Assembly (NCBI RefSeq): GCF_000759025.1
Contig: NZ_JPOS01000092.1
Span: 62,001-126,000, forward strand
Direction of reading: 5' to 3'
Length of the DNA stretch: 64,000 nucleotides
Origin: Phaeodactylibacter xiamenensis
GTDB taxonomy: Bacteria > Bacteroidota > Bacteroidia > Chitinophagales > Saprospiraceae
In this document: positions 17,713-29,000 of the stretch, one piece after another
Position numbering within the stretch: the stretch's first letter is position 1
Layout: the number at the start of each line of letters is the position of its first letter
Translations under genes and position numbers: made by a program
Notes under the pieces: model-generated
Databases searched by the model: none
What the model saw: only the letters and a program-made list of their open reading frames with translations
Told to the model about the DNA's origin: nothing

Positions 17713-20700
17713 TTATCGCTGAATGATCAGTTTTTGTATGCTTAGCATAGCGCCGTCCCTGCTCCGCCATCCCAAAGTATACAGACCCGTAGGATACTGG
17801 TCTACAGACAGGCTGATCTCACGGTCGCCCGGCTGAATGGGAACGGTTTTCAGCAATTGGCCGGTAGCGCTGAATAACTCAACCTGCCCCTGCACCTGTG
17901 CCCCTGCTGGAAAGGCTACAGTGACTCTTTCCTGAGCCGGGTTGGGGAACACCTGCAGCGCTGCGGCAGCCTGTGTTTCTCTTGTACTTGTCATGATGGG
18001 CACTCCGTAGCAGATTTCAATCGACCACCGTGCCAGGGAGCCATTCTGCCCGGTCTTGAACATCACCAGGCGCCAGGCTCCTGCTGCAGAGGCACCATTA
18101 TACACCGCCAAAGGCTCTGCCGGACGGTAAGGGCCGCCTATAGGTGGGCAGGGCACTTCACTATTGGCTGCATCATCGATTGAGAAATTGAACAGGAAGC
18201 CACCTGAGCAGTCATTACCGACAAATATGTCCTGCAGATCACCGTTGGGGCCGCGCAGACGGAAGTCAATACGATCGAGCGGACTGTAATTTCCTGCTAT
18301 TTCAACAATATTGACATCCCGGACCGGGGCATCGGCTTCCACCTCGATCAGCGAGGTCACAAAGGGACCGGGAGCACCCAAATCAATCGGGACATCCGTA
18401 GCTTCAAAGATTTCACAACGGAGCCCTTCTGTTTCGAAAGACTGAATGGTAAAACTACCTGCTCCACAGGCTGAGTTCCGCCCTCTGACGCGCCAAAATA
18501 AGGTAGTGCTGTCCGGTAAAGGGTTCGTCACGGTTAAGAAGGTATCTGCAATACTTTCAGCGGCAAGCAGAATATCTGCAAAGCCAGCATCAGCCGCCAC
18601 CTCAATATCATAGGCAGAAGCATCAGGGTTCGATGCCCAGGTAAAAGTAGGCGTGACCGGGGTGTTATTGTTCCCCTCCTGCGGAGCCAGAAGCGTTATG
18701 GCACCGGGAGCCTGAGCAGCGTAGGAGATTTCCAACTCCAGCGTGTCCGCAGCTGCCCCGCTATTCCCAATCAACTGAAAAGGATAAATACCGGTCGTTA
18801 AGCCGTTGACCGTAGTGACTTCCACACTGACCTCGGCTGGCAGGGTAACCGGATCAATAACCGCAACGGAAAACGATGCCGGCAGGCCTTCCACCGTCCA
18901 TTCCACCTCAGTAGCCAGCCCTAAAATTGGTTGCGCCTGTACCGTGTAGACTGCGGTTTCGCCAGCACAGACTTCAGCTTCGGCATTCTCCGTGCCTAAG
19001 GCCAGCCCGGGCGCAGTGACCGCTTCAATTGTAATATTCGCATTGTTAATATCAAAAAAAACGTTATTCGCGGCTTTGATTTTATACCGGAAAGCAGTTC
19101 CGGAAAGCGTATCTGGCACAGTAATAAGTGCCGCACCATCATTGGGCACGCCTGCTGCCAGCTGATAGGGATAGGTAAACCCGCCATCTGCAGAAAGAAA
19201 GATATCTACACCGGTGGCGGCTACGGGAGGCACATTGGTATTGGCTACGTCCCATTCCACTGTCTGCAGGCTGCCTGCTTCCCAGGTATCAGGCGTATTC
19301 TGTGTGAGTACACGGAACGGCCCGGCCTGCTCAGTCACATTGAACGTACGGTCATCAAAACTGATCCCGGTACCAAAGCCATGATTGTCCCGCACTGTAA
19401 GCCGGAAACGGAGCCCCCGGTTGTAGTCCGGCAGATATTCACCAATCGTGGTGGTATTGGCAACCAGGTCCTGCAGGCGTGGGAACACACGCGTGGAGTC
19501 TGTAGTGGGCTCGAAGGAGCGGAAAATTGGCGAGTTGCCCTCCGGGTTATTGGGTGGAGCTGATGGCCCCAGGTCAAATTGCTCCCAGCAGTAGGTCAGG
19601 GAGTCGCCTTCCAGGTCTGTTGCGGTACCCGTGAGCTCAAAGGGCGTGGAAACGGGCAGAAACAGCCCGTTCTCTCCGGCTTCCACTACGGGCGGCGTAT
19701 TACCGGTGGGTATAATCGTGGCACAAGTATTGCCGCCGCCAAAGATGGTATGGTCGATCATCTCCTCCTGGCTGATAGCATGGAAGTAGGGGTCGCTGTT
19801 GTTTTGCAAATCCGGCGGGCAAATCCCTGCATACCCCATGATGGTAGAGGCACTGCCGGGCTCCATGGCAGCTGAAGACACCCGGTTGCAGTTGTTGTTT
19901 TGGGTGTGGTTGCCGCCAAATTGGTGCCCCAGCTCATGGGCTACATAGTCAATATCGAAGGGGTCGCCTACCGGTACCGATTGTGAGGTAAAGCCCCGGG
20001 CTTTATCTTCATCATCACAAACCGAGCGCAGGGAAGCTACTCCTCCCCCACCAGCCCGATGGAAAACATGGCCCACATCATAGCTGGCATTACCAATTGT
20101 CGTATCCAGGTTGGTCTGATTCTGCCCCAGGTGAGCACCGCTACCGCCCGAATAAGGATCACTGCCGCTGTTGGTGTAGACAATAAGATGGTTGCTGTCG
20201 ATCAGGATCATCCGGGAGGAAATGTCCGTTTCGTATACGCCATTGACCCGGTTCATAGTGGTGACAATAGCAGCCATAGCATCGGCCACCGTGCCACCGT
20301 GAAACTGGGTATATTCGCCCGTTGCAGCTACTGCCAAACGGTAGGTCCGCAATTCCTCGCCCACGAAAGCGCTGCTCCCGCCATTATTCCCGGCAAAGGG
20401 TTCCGCATGATCCACCTCACAGTTGAAAGTCTCTTCTGATGTAAAATCCCGGCGGAAATACACCTGATGCGCGCTATGCTCGTAGTTATGGTAAAATGGG
20501 TCTATATAATAGGTATCGCTGCCCTTTAGCACCATCGCATGGAAGCCTTTATGGGTGTAATCGATGCGGGCAAGGGCATGCCCGTCGTCCAGGCTTTTGC
20601 CCAGGAAGGTCCGCATACCGGGGAACTGCCGGGCCAGTCCGGGCGCCATGATGGGCGAGTTGACCAGCCGGAACTGCTCCGTACCCCCATCTGGCGTGGG

Positions 20701-20940
20701 CAGAGTGAAAATAAAATCCGACTGAGCAGCAGTAACGCTGCCTTCTACCGGGGCGGCTTCAAGCAGCTCCTCCAAAGTGGCTTTATCGATGTCAACAATC
20801 CGGGCAGCCTCCGGTTCAATCAGGCGCTGTGCCCAGCCAATCGCAGGTGTTGCGGTGTCTTTCCAGTAATTGCGTTGCTGCGCCAGACCGGCGGTAAGCC
20901 CGCTCAGCCACAGCAGCATCAACAGGGTCGTCCTCTTCAT
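17713..20940 (-). CDS. Secreted reprolysin-like (M12B-type) zinc metalloprotease with T9SS type A sorting domain
   Basis: A 1,075-residue secreted protease. Signal peptide at 1-21, prodomain to about 190, then the catalytic domain with HELGHQFGGNH (about 335-345), whose three histidines bind zinc, and a Met-turn at STIMGYAG (about 365). It is followed by Ig/cadherin-like and fibronectin III-like modules (about 400-870), a proprotein-convertase P-domain (about 880-990, with GAWRLVMFKTG) and a type A T9SS C-terminal domain (VFPNPAQERVTV to QKLIIQR). The protein should cross the inner membrane by Sec and the outer membrane by T9SS. Substrate unknown. It is flanked by unrelated genes and likely monocistronic. 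Confidence 0.93.
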   Translation of the reverse strand: MKRTTLLMLLWLSGLTAGLAQQRNYWKDTATPAIGWAQRLIEPEAARIVDIDKATLEELLEAAPVEGSVTAAQSDFIFTLPTPDGGTEQFRLVNSPIMAPGLARQFPGMRTFLGKSLDDGHALARIDYTHKGFHAMVLKGSDTYYIDPFYHNYEHSAHQVYFRRDFTSEETFNCEVDHAEPFAGNNGGSSAFVGEELRTYRLAVAATGEYTQFHGGTVADAMAAIVTTMNRVNGVYETDISSRMILIDSNHLIVYTNSGSDPYSGGSGAHLGQNQTNLDTTIGNASYDVGHVFHRAGGGGVASLRSVCDDEDKARGFTSQSVPVGDPFDIDYVAHELGHQFGGNHTQNNNCNRVSSAAMEPGSASTIMGYAGICPPDLQNNSDPYFHAISQEEMIDHTIFGGGNTCATIIPTGNTPPVVEAGENGLFLPVSTPFELTGTATDLEGDSLTYCWEQFDLGPSAPPNNPEGNSPIFRSFEPTTDSTRVFPRLQDLVANTTTIGEYLPDYNRGLRFRLTVRDNHGFGTGISFDDRTFNVTEQAGPFRVLTQNTPDTWEAGSLQTVEWDVANTNVPPVAATGVDIFLSADGGFTYPYQLAAGVPNDGAALITVPDTLSGTAFRYKIKAANNVFFDINNANITIEAVTAPGLALGTENAEAEVCAGETAVYTVQAQPILGLATEVEWTVEGLPASFSVAVIDPVTLPAEVSVEVTTVNGLTTGIYPFQLIGNSGAAADTLELEISYAAQAPGAITLLAPQEGNNNTPVTPTFTWASNPDASAYDIEVAADAGFADILLAAESIADTFLTVTNPLPDSTTLFWRVRGRNSACGAGSFTIQSFETEGLRCEIFEATDVPIDLGAPGPFVTSLIEVEADAPVRDVNIVEIAGNYSPLDRIDFRLRGPNGDLQDIFVGNDCSGGFLFNFSIDDAANSEVPCPPIGGPYRPAEPLAVYNGASAAGAWRLVMFKTGQNGSLARWSIEICYGVPIMTSTRETQAAAALQVFPNPAQERVTVAFPAGAQVQGQVELFSATGQLLKTVPIQPGDREISLSVDQYPTGLYTLGWRSRDGAMLSIQKLIIQR

Positions 20941-21027
20941 ACTAATTCAGTTGTTTTTTTGCGAATGTAAAGGATAGACCCCGCCAAAAGGTTTAGAGAT
21001 CGCCGGAATGTCTGGCACCCTACAGAA

Positions 21028-22452
21028 TCAAAACCACTTCAGCGTTAAGTCGATCAGGCGCTGCTTAAAATCGGTATAAGGCGGCATCAGTACTTCCAGC
21101 GCACCGGGCAAATGCTGCCGGTAAATGGCCCGGGCGTTGGAGAAGGCTTCAAACCCGTACCAGCCATGGCTTTTGCCAATACCGCTGTTGTTGGAGCCGC
21201 CGAAGGGCAGATTGGGCTGCATGAAATGTACATCGTTGTTGTTGATGCAGGTGCCGCCCGCCCGGGTTTCCTGAAGGATGTGCTTTATGTTTTGCTCGTT
21301 CCTGCTGTAAATGTAGAGCGCCAAAGGCTTTTCCTTTTCGTTGATGACCTGCAGGGGCTCAGATAAATCCCGGAAAGTGCGAATGGGCAGCACCGGGCCA
21401 AAGATTTCCTCTTGCATCAAATCGGCATCATCGGGCACGCTGCTGACCAGGGTAGGTTCGATAAAGTCTGTTTCCGGGTCTTGCCGCCCGCCGATTTCCA
21501 CCACCGCGCCCCGCTCCTCTGCGTCCTTAAGGTAGCCTGCCACGCGCTCAAAGTGCTTCCCGTTGACCATACGGTTGTAGGCACCGGATTGGGCGGCATC
21601 TTCTCCATACAAGGCTTTCAGCTGAGCGGCCATCAAACGGACGAACTCGTCTTTCCGGCTTTCGTGCACAAACAGGTAATCCGGGGCAATGCAAATCTGC
21701 CCGCTGTTCAGGAATTTCCCCCAGGCTATACGGCGCACTGCAGCTTTGAGGTCGGCGGTCTCATCAACGATGGTCGGTGACTTCCCGCCCAGCTCCAGGG
21801 TAACCGATGCCAGGTGTTCTGCCGCGGCCCGCATGACGATTTTACCAATTGCCGGAGCACCGGTGAAGAAAATATGGTTGAAAGGCAGTTTCAGCAGCTC
21901 GGAAGCCGTCTCCACAGCCCCCTCCACTACCGCTACTTCTTCCGGCGGGAAAACCGCTTCCACAATTTCGCGCACCACAGCCGAAGTATGAGGTGTATGC
22001 TCGGAGGGCTTCACAATAGCCGTATTCCCGGCCGCAATAGCCGAGACCAATGGGCCAATAGCCAGCTGTAGCGGGAAATTCCAGGGCGCAATGATCAGGC
22101 AAACGCCTTTGGGCTCGTACTGCACCCAGGAAGAACTGCCGAGAAATGGCAGGGGCGTCCCTACGGAGTGCCGGCTCATCCATTTCCGAAGGTGGCGGGC
22201 GGTGTGCTTGATTTCGGTGGTAATGGCGTAGATTTCGGTCAGGTCAGCCTCGGCAGCCGGCTTCTTGAAATCGGCGTACACGGCATCGCGGATGGCCTGC
22301 CTGCGCTCCAGAATAGCGGACTTGAGCTTTTGGAGCTTTTGGATACGCTCACTGGCGGTAGTCCGGGCCACCGCAAACTGATGGGCACGCTGCTTTTCGA
22401 ATAAGGACTTGATTTCCTGCCGGTTGGGGGCGGTAGTGATTTGGGTGGTCAT
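21028..22452 (-). CDS. Aldehyde dehydrogenase (ALDH3-like)
   Basis: A 474-residue NAD(P)-dependent aldehyde dehydrogenase. Catalytic Cys254 is in SGQICIAPDY and the general base Glu220 in VTLELGGKSP; the cofactor region includes APWNFPLQL and the glycine motif FTGAPAIGK. The SGQICIAPDY form, the short length and the end (PPYTDFKQRLIDLTLKWF) point to the ALDH3/fatty aldehyde class. Substrate not determinable. It diverges from the amidohydrolase gene with 90 bases between the starts. Confidence 0.93.
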   Translation of the reverse strand: MTTQITTAPNRQEIKSLFEKQRAHQFAVARTTASERIQKLQKLKSAILERRQAIRDAVYADFKKPAAEADLTEIYAITTEIKHTARHLRKWMSRHSVGTPLPFLGSSSWVQYEPKGVCLIIAPWNFPLQLAIGPLVSAIAAGNTAIVKPSEHTPHTSAVVREIVEAVFPPEEVAVVEGAVETASELLKLPFNHIFFTGAPAIGKIVMRAAAEHLASVTLELGGKSPTIVDETADLKAAVRRIAWGKFLNSGQICIAPDYLFVHESRKDEFVRLMAAQLKALYGEDAAQSGAYNRMVNGKHFERVAGYLKDAEERGAVVEIGGRQDPETDFIEPTLVSSVPDDADLMQEEIFGPVLPIRTFRDLSEPLQVINEKEKPLALYIYSRNEQNIKHILQETRAGGTCINNNDVHFMQPNLPFGGSNNSGIGKSHGWYGFEAFSNARAIYRQHLPGALEVLMPPYTDFKQRLIDLTLKWF

Positions 22453-22542
22453 TTTCTGATGGTTAGGTCAAGAACAACAATAATAGGTAATTTTTTCATA
22501 GACTTGCAAGCTGAAAATTTCTGCATACAAACTAACCAGATA

Positions 22543-25500
22543 ATGAATTTACGACTGATATTGTTGTTGCTGCTGACTACCGGCAGCCTTATGGCACAGG
22601 AAGAAGACAAGGGCTGGGACGTCAACGCCCCCTCCGGAGCGCACCACGAAAAGGAGCTCACTTTCACTGAAGGGACCTGGATGAACCTTGATGTAAGCCC
22701 GGATGGACAAACCATTGCTTTCGATCTCCTGGGAGACATCTACACCATCCCCATTTCAGGTGGCGAGGCGCAACTCCTGCGCGGTGGACTGGCCTGGGAA
22801 GTGCAGCCCCGATTCAGCCCGGACGGGAGCCAAATCCTGTTCACCTCTGATGCCGGTGGGGGCGATAACATCTGGGTGATGAGTGCCGATGGCAGCGAAG
22901 CCAAACAGCTGACTAAAGAAGACTTTCGCCTGCTAAATAATGCCGTGTGGATGCCTGATGGGCAATACTTCATCGCCCGCAAGCACTTCACCTCTTCGCG
23001 TTCACTGGGTGCCGGAGAGATGTGGATGTACCACAAAACCGGCGGCAGTGGTTTTCAGCTGACCGAGCGCAAGAACGATCAGCAGGATGTGAATGAGCCT
23101 GCCGTCTCTCCCGATGGCCGCTACGTTTACTATAGCGAGGACATGTACCCGGGCGGCTATTTCCAATACAACAAAGACCCGAACAGCCAGATTTATGTCA
23201 TCAAGCGGTACGACCGGGAAAAGGGAAAGGAAAAGACCCTCATTTCCGGGCCGGGTGGAGCCTGCCGCCCGCAGGTGTCCCACGATGGCAAAAAGCTCGC
23301 CTTCGTGCGCCGTATCCGTACCGAGTCTGTACTGTTTATCCACGACCTGGCTACCGGGCAGAACTTCCCCCTCTTCAAGGGTTTGAGCAAGGATCAGCAG
23401 GAGGCCTGGGCTATTTTTGGGGTGTATACCGGTTATGACTGGACACCAGACGACAAGCATATTGTGATTTGGGGACAGGGCAAAATCTGGAAGGTGGAAG
23501 TCGCTAACGGCGAGGCCACTGAAATCCCCTTCAAAGCCACTGCTAAGCATAGGTTCCAGGAAACCGTCCGTTTTAAGAATAATGCCTTTGATGAGCAATT
23601 TACCGCCAAGGTCATCCGGCACGCCGTGACTGCCCCGGATGAGCAATCTCTGGTATTCTCCGCTGTTGGTCACCTCTGGAAGAAAGCACTGCCTGATGGC
23701 ACGCCCGAGCGCCTGACAGACGCCTCTGACCTTGAGTTTGAGCCCGCCTTTTCACCGGACGGCCAAACACTCGCCTACGTCACCTGGAACGATCAGGAAA
23801 TGGGCAGCATTCAATTGCTTGACCTGGCAACGGGTGAGCAGACGCAGCTGACCACCGAAAAAGGCATCTACCGCACACCACAGTTCTCCCCCGATGGCCA
23901 AACCATCGTCTACCGCAAAGATGGCGGGAACTCGCATCAGGGGTATGCTTTTTGCAAGGAACCCGGTATTTACACCCTGCCTGTCAAAGGAGGCGAGCCC
24001 ACGCTGGTCAATCCTCAGGGCGAATACCCGGTCTTCAGTGCCGATGGCAGCCGAATCTTTTATCAGACCGGCGGCTACCTTTTTGGCAGCATCACCAAGG
24101 CTTACCACTCCATCAAACCCGATGGCAGTGACGATAAAAAACACTTCGACGGCAAATACGCACAGCGCTTCGTGCCCAGCCCCGATAACCAATGGGTCGC
24201 CTGGTCAGAGCTGCACAAAGTATACGTAGCGCCTATGCCGCATACCGGGCAGTCAGTTGGGCTGAGTGCCAAAACCAAAGCCGTGCCTGTAGCCCAGGTC
24301 GCACGCGATGCTGGCATCAACATCCACTGGTCTAAAGACAGCAAGCGCCTGTACTGGACCTTGGGCGAAGAGCTGTTTAGCGACGACCTCACCGAACGCT
24401 TCAGTTTTCTGGAAGGCAGCCTCGACAGCCTGCCGCCTATGGATACCGTTGGGCTGCGCATCGGGCTGGAGCTGAAAGCCGACCGGCCGGAAGGCACCGT
24501 AGCCTTTACCAATGCCCGCATCATCACCATGAAAGGCGATGAGGTTATTGAAAAGGGGACTGTACTGGTGGAAGGCAATCTCATCAAAGCCGTAGGCACA
24601 AAGGTACGGGTGCCAAAATCTGCCAAAGTTATCGATTGCAAGGGCAAGACCATTATGCCCGGGCTGGTGGACGTACACGGGCACCTCGGTGATTTCCGCT
24701 ACGGGCTTAGCCCACAGCAAAACTGGTATTACTATGCCAATCTTGCGTATGGCGTCACCACAGCTCATGACCCCTCTTCCAACTCAGAGATGATTTTCTC
24801 CCACAGCGAGATGATCAAAGCTGGAGAAACAGTTGGCCCGCGGTTGTTCTCTACCGGTACCATATTATATGGTGCAGATGGAGACTTTAAGGCGGTCATT
24901 AATAATCTGGACGATGCCCGCTCGGCCATCCGCCGGACCAAGGCATTCGGTGCCTTCTCCGTCAAGAGTTACAATCAGCCCCGGCGCGAACAGCGGCAGC
25001 AGGTCATGCAGGCTGCCCGCGAACTTGACATTCTCGTAGTGCCGGAGGGTGGGTCCTTCTTCTACCACAACATGAGCATGGTGGCTGATGGGCACACCGG
25101 TGTGGAACACAACATCCCGGTCGCCCCGCTTTACGACGATGTGGTGCAGTTTTGGTCCCAAACCGAGACCCACAATACACCTACCCTGATCGTCAACTAC
25201 GGCAGTGTAAACGGAGAGTACTACTGGTACCAAAAGACCAATGTATGGGAAAAGGACCGCCTGCTCACCTTTACCCCCCGAGCAGTGGTAGATGCCCGGG
25301 CCCGCCACCGGACGATGATCCCCGATGAGGAGTACGAAAATGGGCATATCCTGACTTCCAAATCCCTGAAAAAGCTTCAGGATAATGGGGTCAACATCAA
25401 CCTCGGTGCTCATGGGCAGTTGCAGGGGCTTGGCGCCCATTGGGAACTCTGGATGCTGGAACAGGGCGGCATGAGCAACCATCAGGTCCTGCGGTGCGCC

Positions 25501-25800
25501 ACTATGAACGGTGCCAAATACCTGGGGATGGACCATCAGATTGGATCCCTGGAAGCCGGCAAGCTGGCTGACCTGATCGTACTGGATGAAAACCCGCTGG
25601 AAAACATCCGGAATTCTGAGTCTGTCCGCTACACGATGGTGAACGGGCGGCTGTATGATGCGGCGACGATGAACGAGACCGGCAACTACGACCGGAAGCG
25701 TAAGCCATTTTACTTTGAGCTGGAAGGCAGTGGCAATGCCTGGCCCACCATGACGGATATTAACTCCCTGATGCCGACACAATGTGCCTGTCAGCGGTAA
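22543..25800 (+). CDS. Exported beta-propeller (TolB/PD40-like) plus amidohydrolase protein
   Basis: A 1,085-residue protein. The start at 22543 gives a signal peptide (MNLRLILLLLLTTGSLMAQ); an earlier in-frame ATG at 22441 would overlap the divergent gene and lacks a signal. Residues about 40-620 are PD40/WD40-like repeats (LDVSPDGQTIAFD, PRFSPDGSQILF, PQFSPDGQTIVY). Residues about 660-1060 are a metal-dependent amidohydrolase with His712 and His714 in GLVDVHGHLGD, later histidines (EHNIP, NLGAHGQLQG) and the closing GSLEAGKLADLIVLDENP. The two-part form is common in Bacteroidota and is thought to act on cyclic peptides or dipeptides; the substrate here is unknown. Probably periplasmic. Confidence 0.9.
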   Translation: MNLRLILLLLLTTGSLMAQEEDKGWDVNAPSGAHHEKELTFTEGTWMNLDVSPDGQTIAFDLLGDIYTIPISGGEAQLLRGGLAWEVQPRFSPDGSQILFTSDAGGGDNIWVMSADGSEAKQLTKEDFRLLNNAVWMPDGQYFIARKHFTSSRSLGAGEMWMYHKTGGSGFQLTERKNDQQDVNEPAVSPDGRYVYYSEDMYPGGYFQYNKDPNSQIYVIKRYDREKGKEKTLISGPGGACRPQVSHDGKKLAFVRRIRTESVLFIHDLATGQNFPLFKGLSKDQQEAWAIFGVYTGYDWTPDDKHIVIWGQGKIWKVEVANGEATEIPFKATAKHRFQETVRFKNNAFDEQFTAKVIRHAVTAPDEQSLVFSAVGHLWKKALPDGTPERLTDASDLEFEPAFSPDGQTLAYVTWNDQEMGSIQLLDLATGEQTQLTTEKGIYRTPQFSPDGQTIVYRKDGGNSHQGYAFCKEPGIYTLPVKGGEPTLVNPQGEYPVFSADGSRIFYQTGGYLFGSITKAYHSIKPDGSDDKKHFDGKYAQRFVPSPDNQWVAWSELHKVYVAPMPHTGQSVGLSAKTKAVPVAQVARDAGINIHWSKDSKRLYWTLGEELFSDDLTERFSFLEGSLDSLPPMDTVGLRIGLELKADRPEGTVAFTNARIITMKGDEVIEKGTVLVEGNLIKAVGTKVRVPKSAKVIDCKGKTIMPGLVDVHGHLGDFRYGLSPQQNWYYYANLAYGVTTAHDPSSNSEMIFSHSEMIKAGETVGPRLFSTGTILYGADGDFKAVINNLDDARSAIRRTKAFGAFSVKSYNQPRREQRQQVMQAARELDILVVPEGGSFFYHNMSMVADGHTGVEHNIPVAPLYDDVVQFWSQTETHNTPTLIVNYGSVNGEYYWYQKTNVWEKDRLLTFTPRAVVDARARHRTMIPDEEYENGHILTSKSLKKLQDNGVNINLGAHGQLQGLGAHWELWMLEQGGMSNHQVLRCATMNGAKYLGMDHQIGSLEAGKLADLIVLDENPLENIRNSESVRYTMVNGRLYDAATMNETGNYDRKRKPFYFELEGSGNAWPTMTDINSLMPTQCACQR

Positions 25801-25811
25801 GGCCAACTAAA

Positions 25812-25849
25812 GCAGCTACAAGCCTTAGGTAAAGGCTTGTGGCTGCATT
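25812..25849 (+). terminator. Terminator after the amidohydrolase gene
   Basis: GCAGCTACAAGCCTT pairs with AAGGCTTGTGGCTGC (one G-T pair). The T tract is short. Confidence 0.7.
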
Positions 25850-25938
25850 TGGCATTTTACCTTGGGCAATTACCCGGCTTAACAACCGTTAATTGCTGCG
25901 GGCATAGCGCCTGTCCGCTTAACTTTTCGACCACAAGA

Positions 25939-25969
25939 TTTCATTAGCGCCTCAAAACGCGTATATTTG
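25939..25969 (+). promoter_or_regulatory. Bacteroidota-type promoter of secDF
   Basis: TTTC (25939-25942), a 19-base spacer and a perfect TATATTTG (25962-25969). The predicted leader is about 108 bases. Confidence 0.75.
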
Positions 25970-26082
25970 CGCAGTTTTTCTTTAAAGGACACTTAGAAAG
26001 TCCTATTTATCAGCGACTTAGGTGTTTGGATTAGAAAGACAGATGCTCATTTTTTAACATTTTCTAAAAGTCACTTCGAGTT

Positions 26083-29000
26083 ATGCAAGGAAAAGGAGTA
26101 GTGAAGTTCTTCCTTGTGGTCATGACGATCGTAACGCTCGTACAGTACTTTTTCATCCTGCCGACGCAGAAAGTTGAGAAAGCCGCTGAAGAGTACGCAC
26201 GCACGTCGACCTCAAACCTATCGGAAGACCTTCAGAAGACCGCCTTCAAGATGAAGCGCGCGGAGTTTTTGGACTCCATGTCTTCGGAAGAGGTATTTAA
26301 AATCCCTCTGCTGAAGAGCTACACGTATCAGGAATTAAAGTCACAGCAACTGGCCCTCGGCCTCGACCTCAAGGGAGGTATGAGCGTCGTGCTGCAAGTG
26401 GATCTGCGGCAATTTATCAGAGCGTTAGCTAATGACAGCAAGGACCCGACTTTTGAGGAAGCGTTAAACCGAGCATCTCAAGCGCAGAAAACCGAACAGG
26501 CCGACTTTGTTTCTCTATTCTTCGACGCATGGAACGAAGTAAAGGGCGATAAGAAACTCGCTCCGATCTTCACCCGCAACGAAGCCCTTCGTGATGAAAT
26601 CAACTACGAAACCGGTGACGGTGAAGTGGTTCGTGTGATTCGCGCCAAGGCAGACGAAACAGTAGACCTGACCTTTAAGCTCCTCAAGGAGCGTATTGAT
26701 AAGCTGGGCGTTACCCAGCCTAATGTTTCTCTGGATGCCAGCCGCGACCTTATCATCGTGGAGCTGCCGGGTATCGACAACCCGGAGCGTGCCCGTACTT
26801 TCCTGGAGGCGGCGGCCAAGCTTGAGTTCTACAACGTATTCCGCATTAGCGACCCAGGTGTTCAACAAGCCTTTATCGAGGCTAATCAGCGCCTGGCTCA
26901 GACTATGAGCGGCAGTTCGGTTGACCGGGAAATCCTGCGTATTGATACTACTTTCGCTACGGATTCTCTGGGCAACGTGATTGCCGGCGAGATTACAAGC
27001 ATTGACACCATTTATGGCAGTGCTTCTCAGTCTGGCCCGCTTTTCGAAGCGCTGACCCTCAACACTACCGGTGCACAGGGACTGGCAGTTCTTGGTTTTG
27101 CCAAGAAAAACCAGCGCCGCTACATCGACAGCCTCCTGGCCAAGCCGGATGTGAAGTCGCTCTTCCCTCGGGACATGGTGCTGCGTTGGGGCAAAGACCC
27201 TATGAAGGACTTCGAGACCAATGAAGTCACGGACAACTACGAACTGTATGCCCTGAAGCCATCACGGGATGGCAAAGCAGCAATGACTGGCGACCACGTG
27301 GTGGATGCAAGTGCCAACCCTGACCCTCAGACCAATGAGGTGGCGGTGTCCCTGAAAATGGACAATACCGGTGCCAAAATCTGGGGACAGCTGACAACAG
27401 AAGCCGCACAGGACAATAACCGTGAAATTGCGATTGTACTGGACGATGAAGTGGTGTCTGCACCACGTGTTATCAATCCTATCCTGACCGGTGACTCTCA
27501 GATCACAGGTAGCTTCAGCATTCAGGAAGGCAAGGACCTTGCTAATATCCTGCAGATCGGTAAGCTTCCTACGGATACAGAAATTATTCAGGAGTCCCTG
27601 GTTGGACCTTCCCTGGGTGAGGAGAACATCCGCAACAGTACGATTGCCCTGACCATTGGCTTTGTTCTCGTACTCCTCTTCATGATCGCCTACTACGGCG
27701 GTGGCGGTATCGTTTCCATCCTGGCACTGATCCTGAACATCTTCTTCATCTTCGGTGCACTGGCTTCCTACGGCACAGTCCTTACGCTGCCTGGTATCGC
27801 CGGTATCGTACTGACGATCGGTATGGCAGTGGATGCCAACGTGATCATCTACGAGCGTATCCGGGAAGAACTGCGGGAAGGCAAGTCTCTGCTGATGGCG
27901 GTAAGCGATGGTTTCCAGAATTCCTATTCTGCTATCATCGATGCCAACGTTACGACCCTGCTGACGGCATTCGTTCTCGCCTACTTCGGCCTCGGCCCAA
28001 TCAAAGGCTTCGCAGTTGTATTGATCATTGGTGTACTCTCCTCGCTGTTCACAGCCGTATTGGTAGGTCGCCTCATGATCGATCAGTGGCTGAAGAACAA
28101 GGACCGTTCCATGTCTTTCTCCACTGGCTTATCCAAGAATGCCTTCGCCGACCTGTCTATCGACTGGCTGGGCAAGCGTAAGATGGCTTACATCATCTCA
28201 GGAGCGATCATCCTGGCAGGCCTGGTCTCTATGGCGACCCGTGGCTTTGAGCTGGGTGTGGACTTCAAAGGTGGTTATTCCTACAATGTGACGATCGAGG
28301 GCGCTGAAGTGGAAGCTTCTGCACTGCGTTCTGCACTGACGGAAGCCTTCGAAGGCAACGAGCCAATTGTGAAGTCTGTGGATACGGAAAACACCTACAA
28401 CGTCGTGACCGACTACCTGGTGGAATCCACCGATGATGATGCCGATAAAAAAGTGATGATGGCGCTGTACAACGGCGTCAACAGCATCGCTGGCGGTAAT
28501 ATTGACCTGGAGCAGTTCAAGGCACCGGATGGAAATGGCACGCACGTAGAGAGCTCAAGCAAAGTAGGCCCGACGATTGCGGATGACATCAAGTCGAGCG
28601 CATTCTACGCGGCAACTTTCGCTCTGCTGCTTATCTTCCTGTATATCTTCATCCGATTCAGCAAGTGGCAGTACAGCCTTGGTGCAGTAGCCGCCCTGTT
28701 CCACGATACGCTTGTGGTTATGGGTATCTTCTCCATCTTCCACGGCATCCTGCCCTTCTCACTTGAGATTGATCAGGCCTTTATCGCAGCCATTCTGACT
28801 GTGATCGGTTATTCCATCAACGATACCGTGGTTGTATTCGACCGTATCCGGGAATTCCTGAACAACTATACGAAGAGTTCTAAGGAGGAAGTGATCAACA
28901 GCGCCGTCAACAGCACGGTTAGCCGTACGATCATCACCTCGCTGACGACCCTGTTTGTGGTCGCCATCCTGTTCTTCTTCGGTGGTGCGAGTATCCGTGG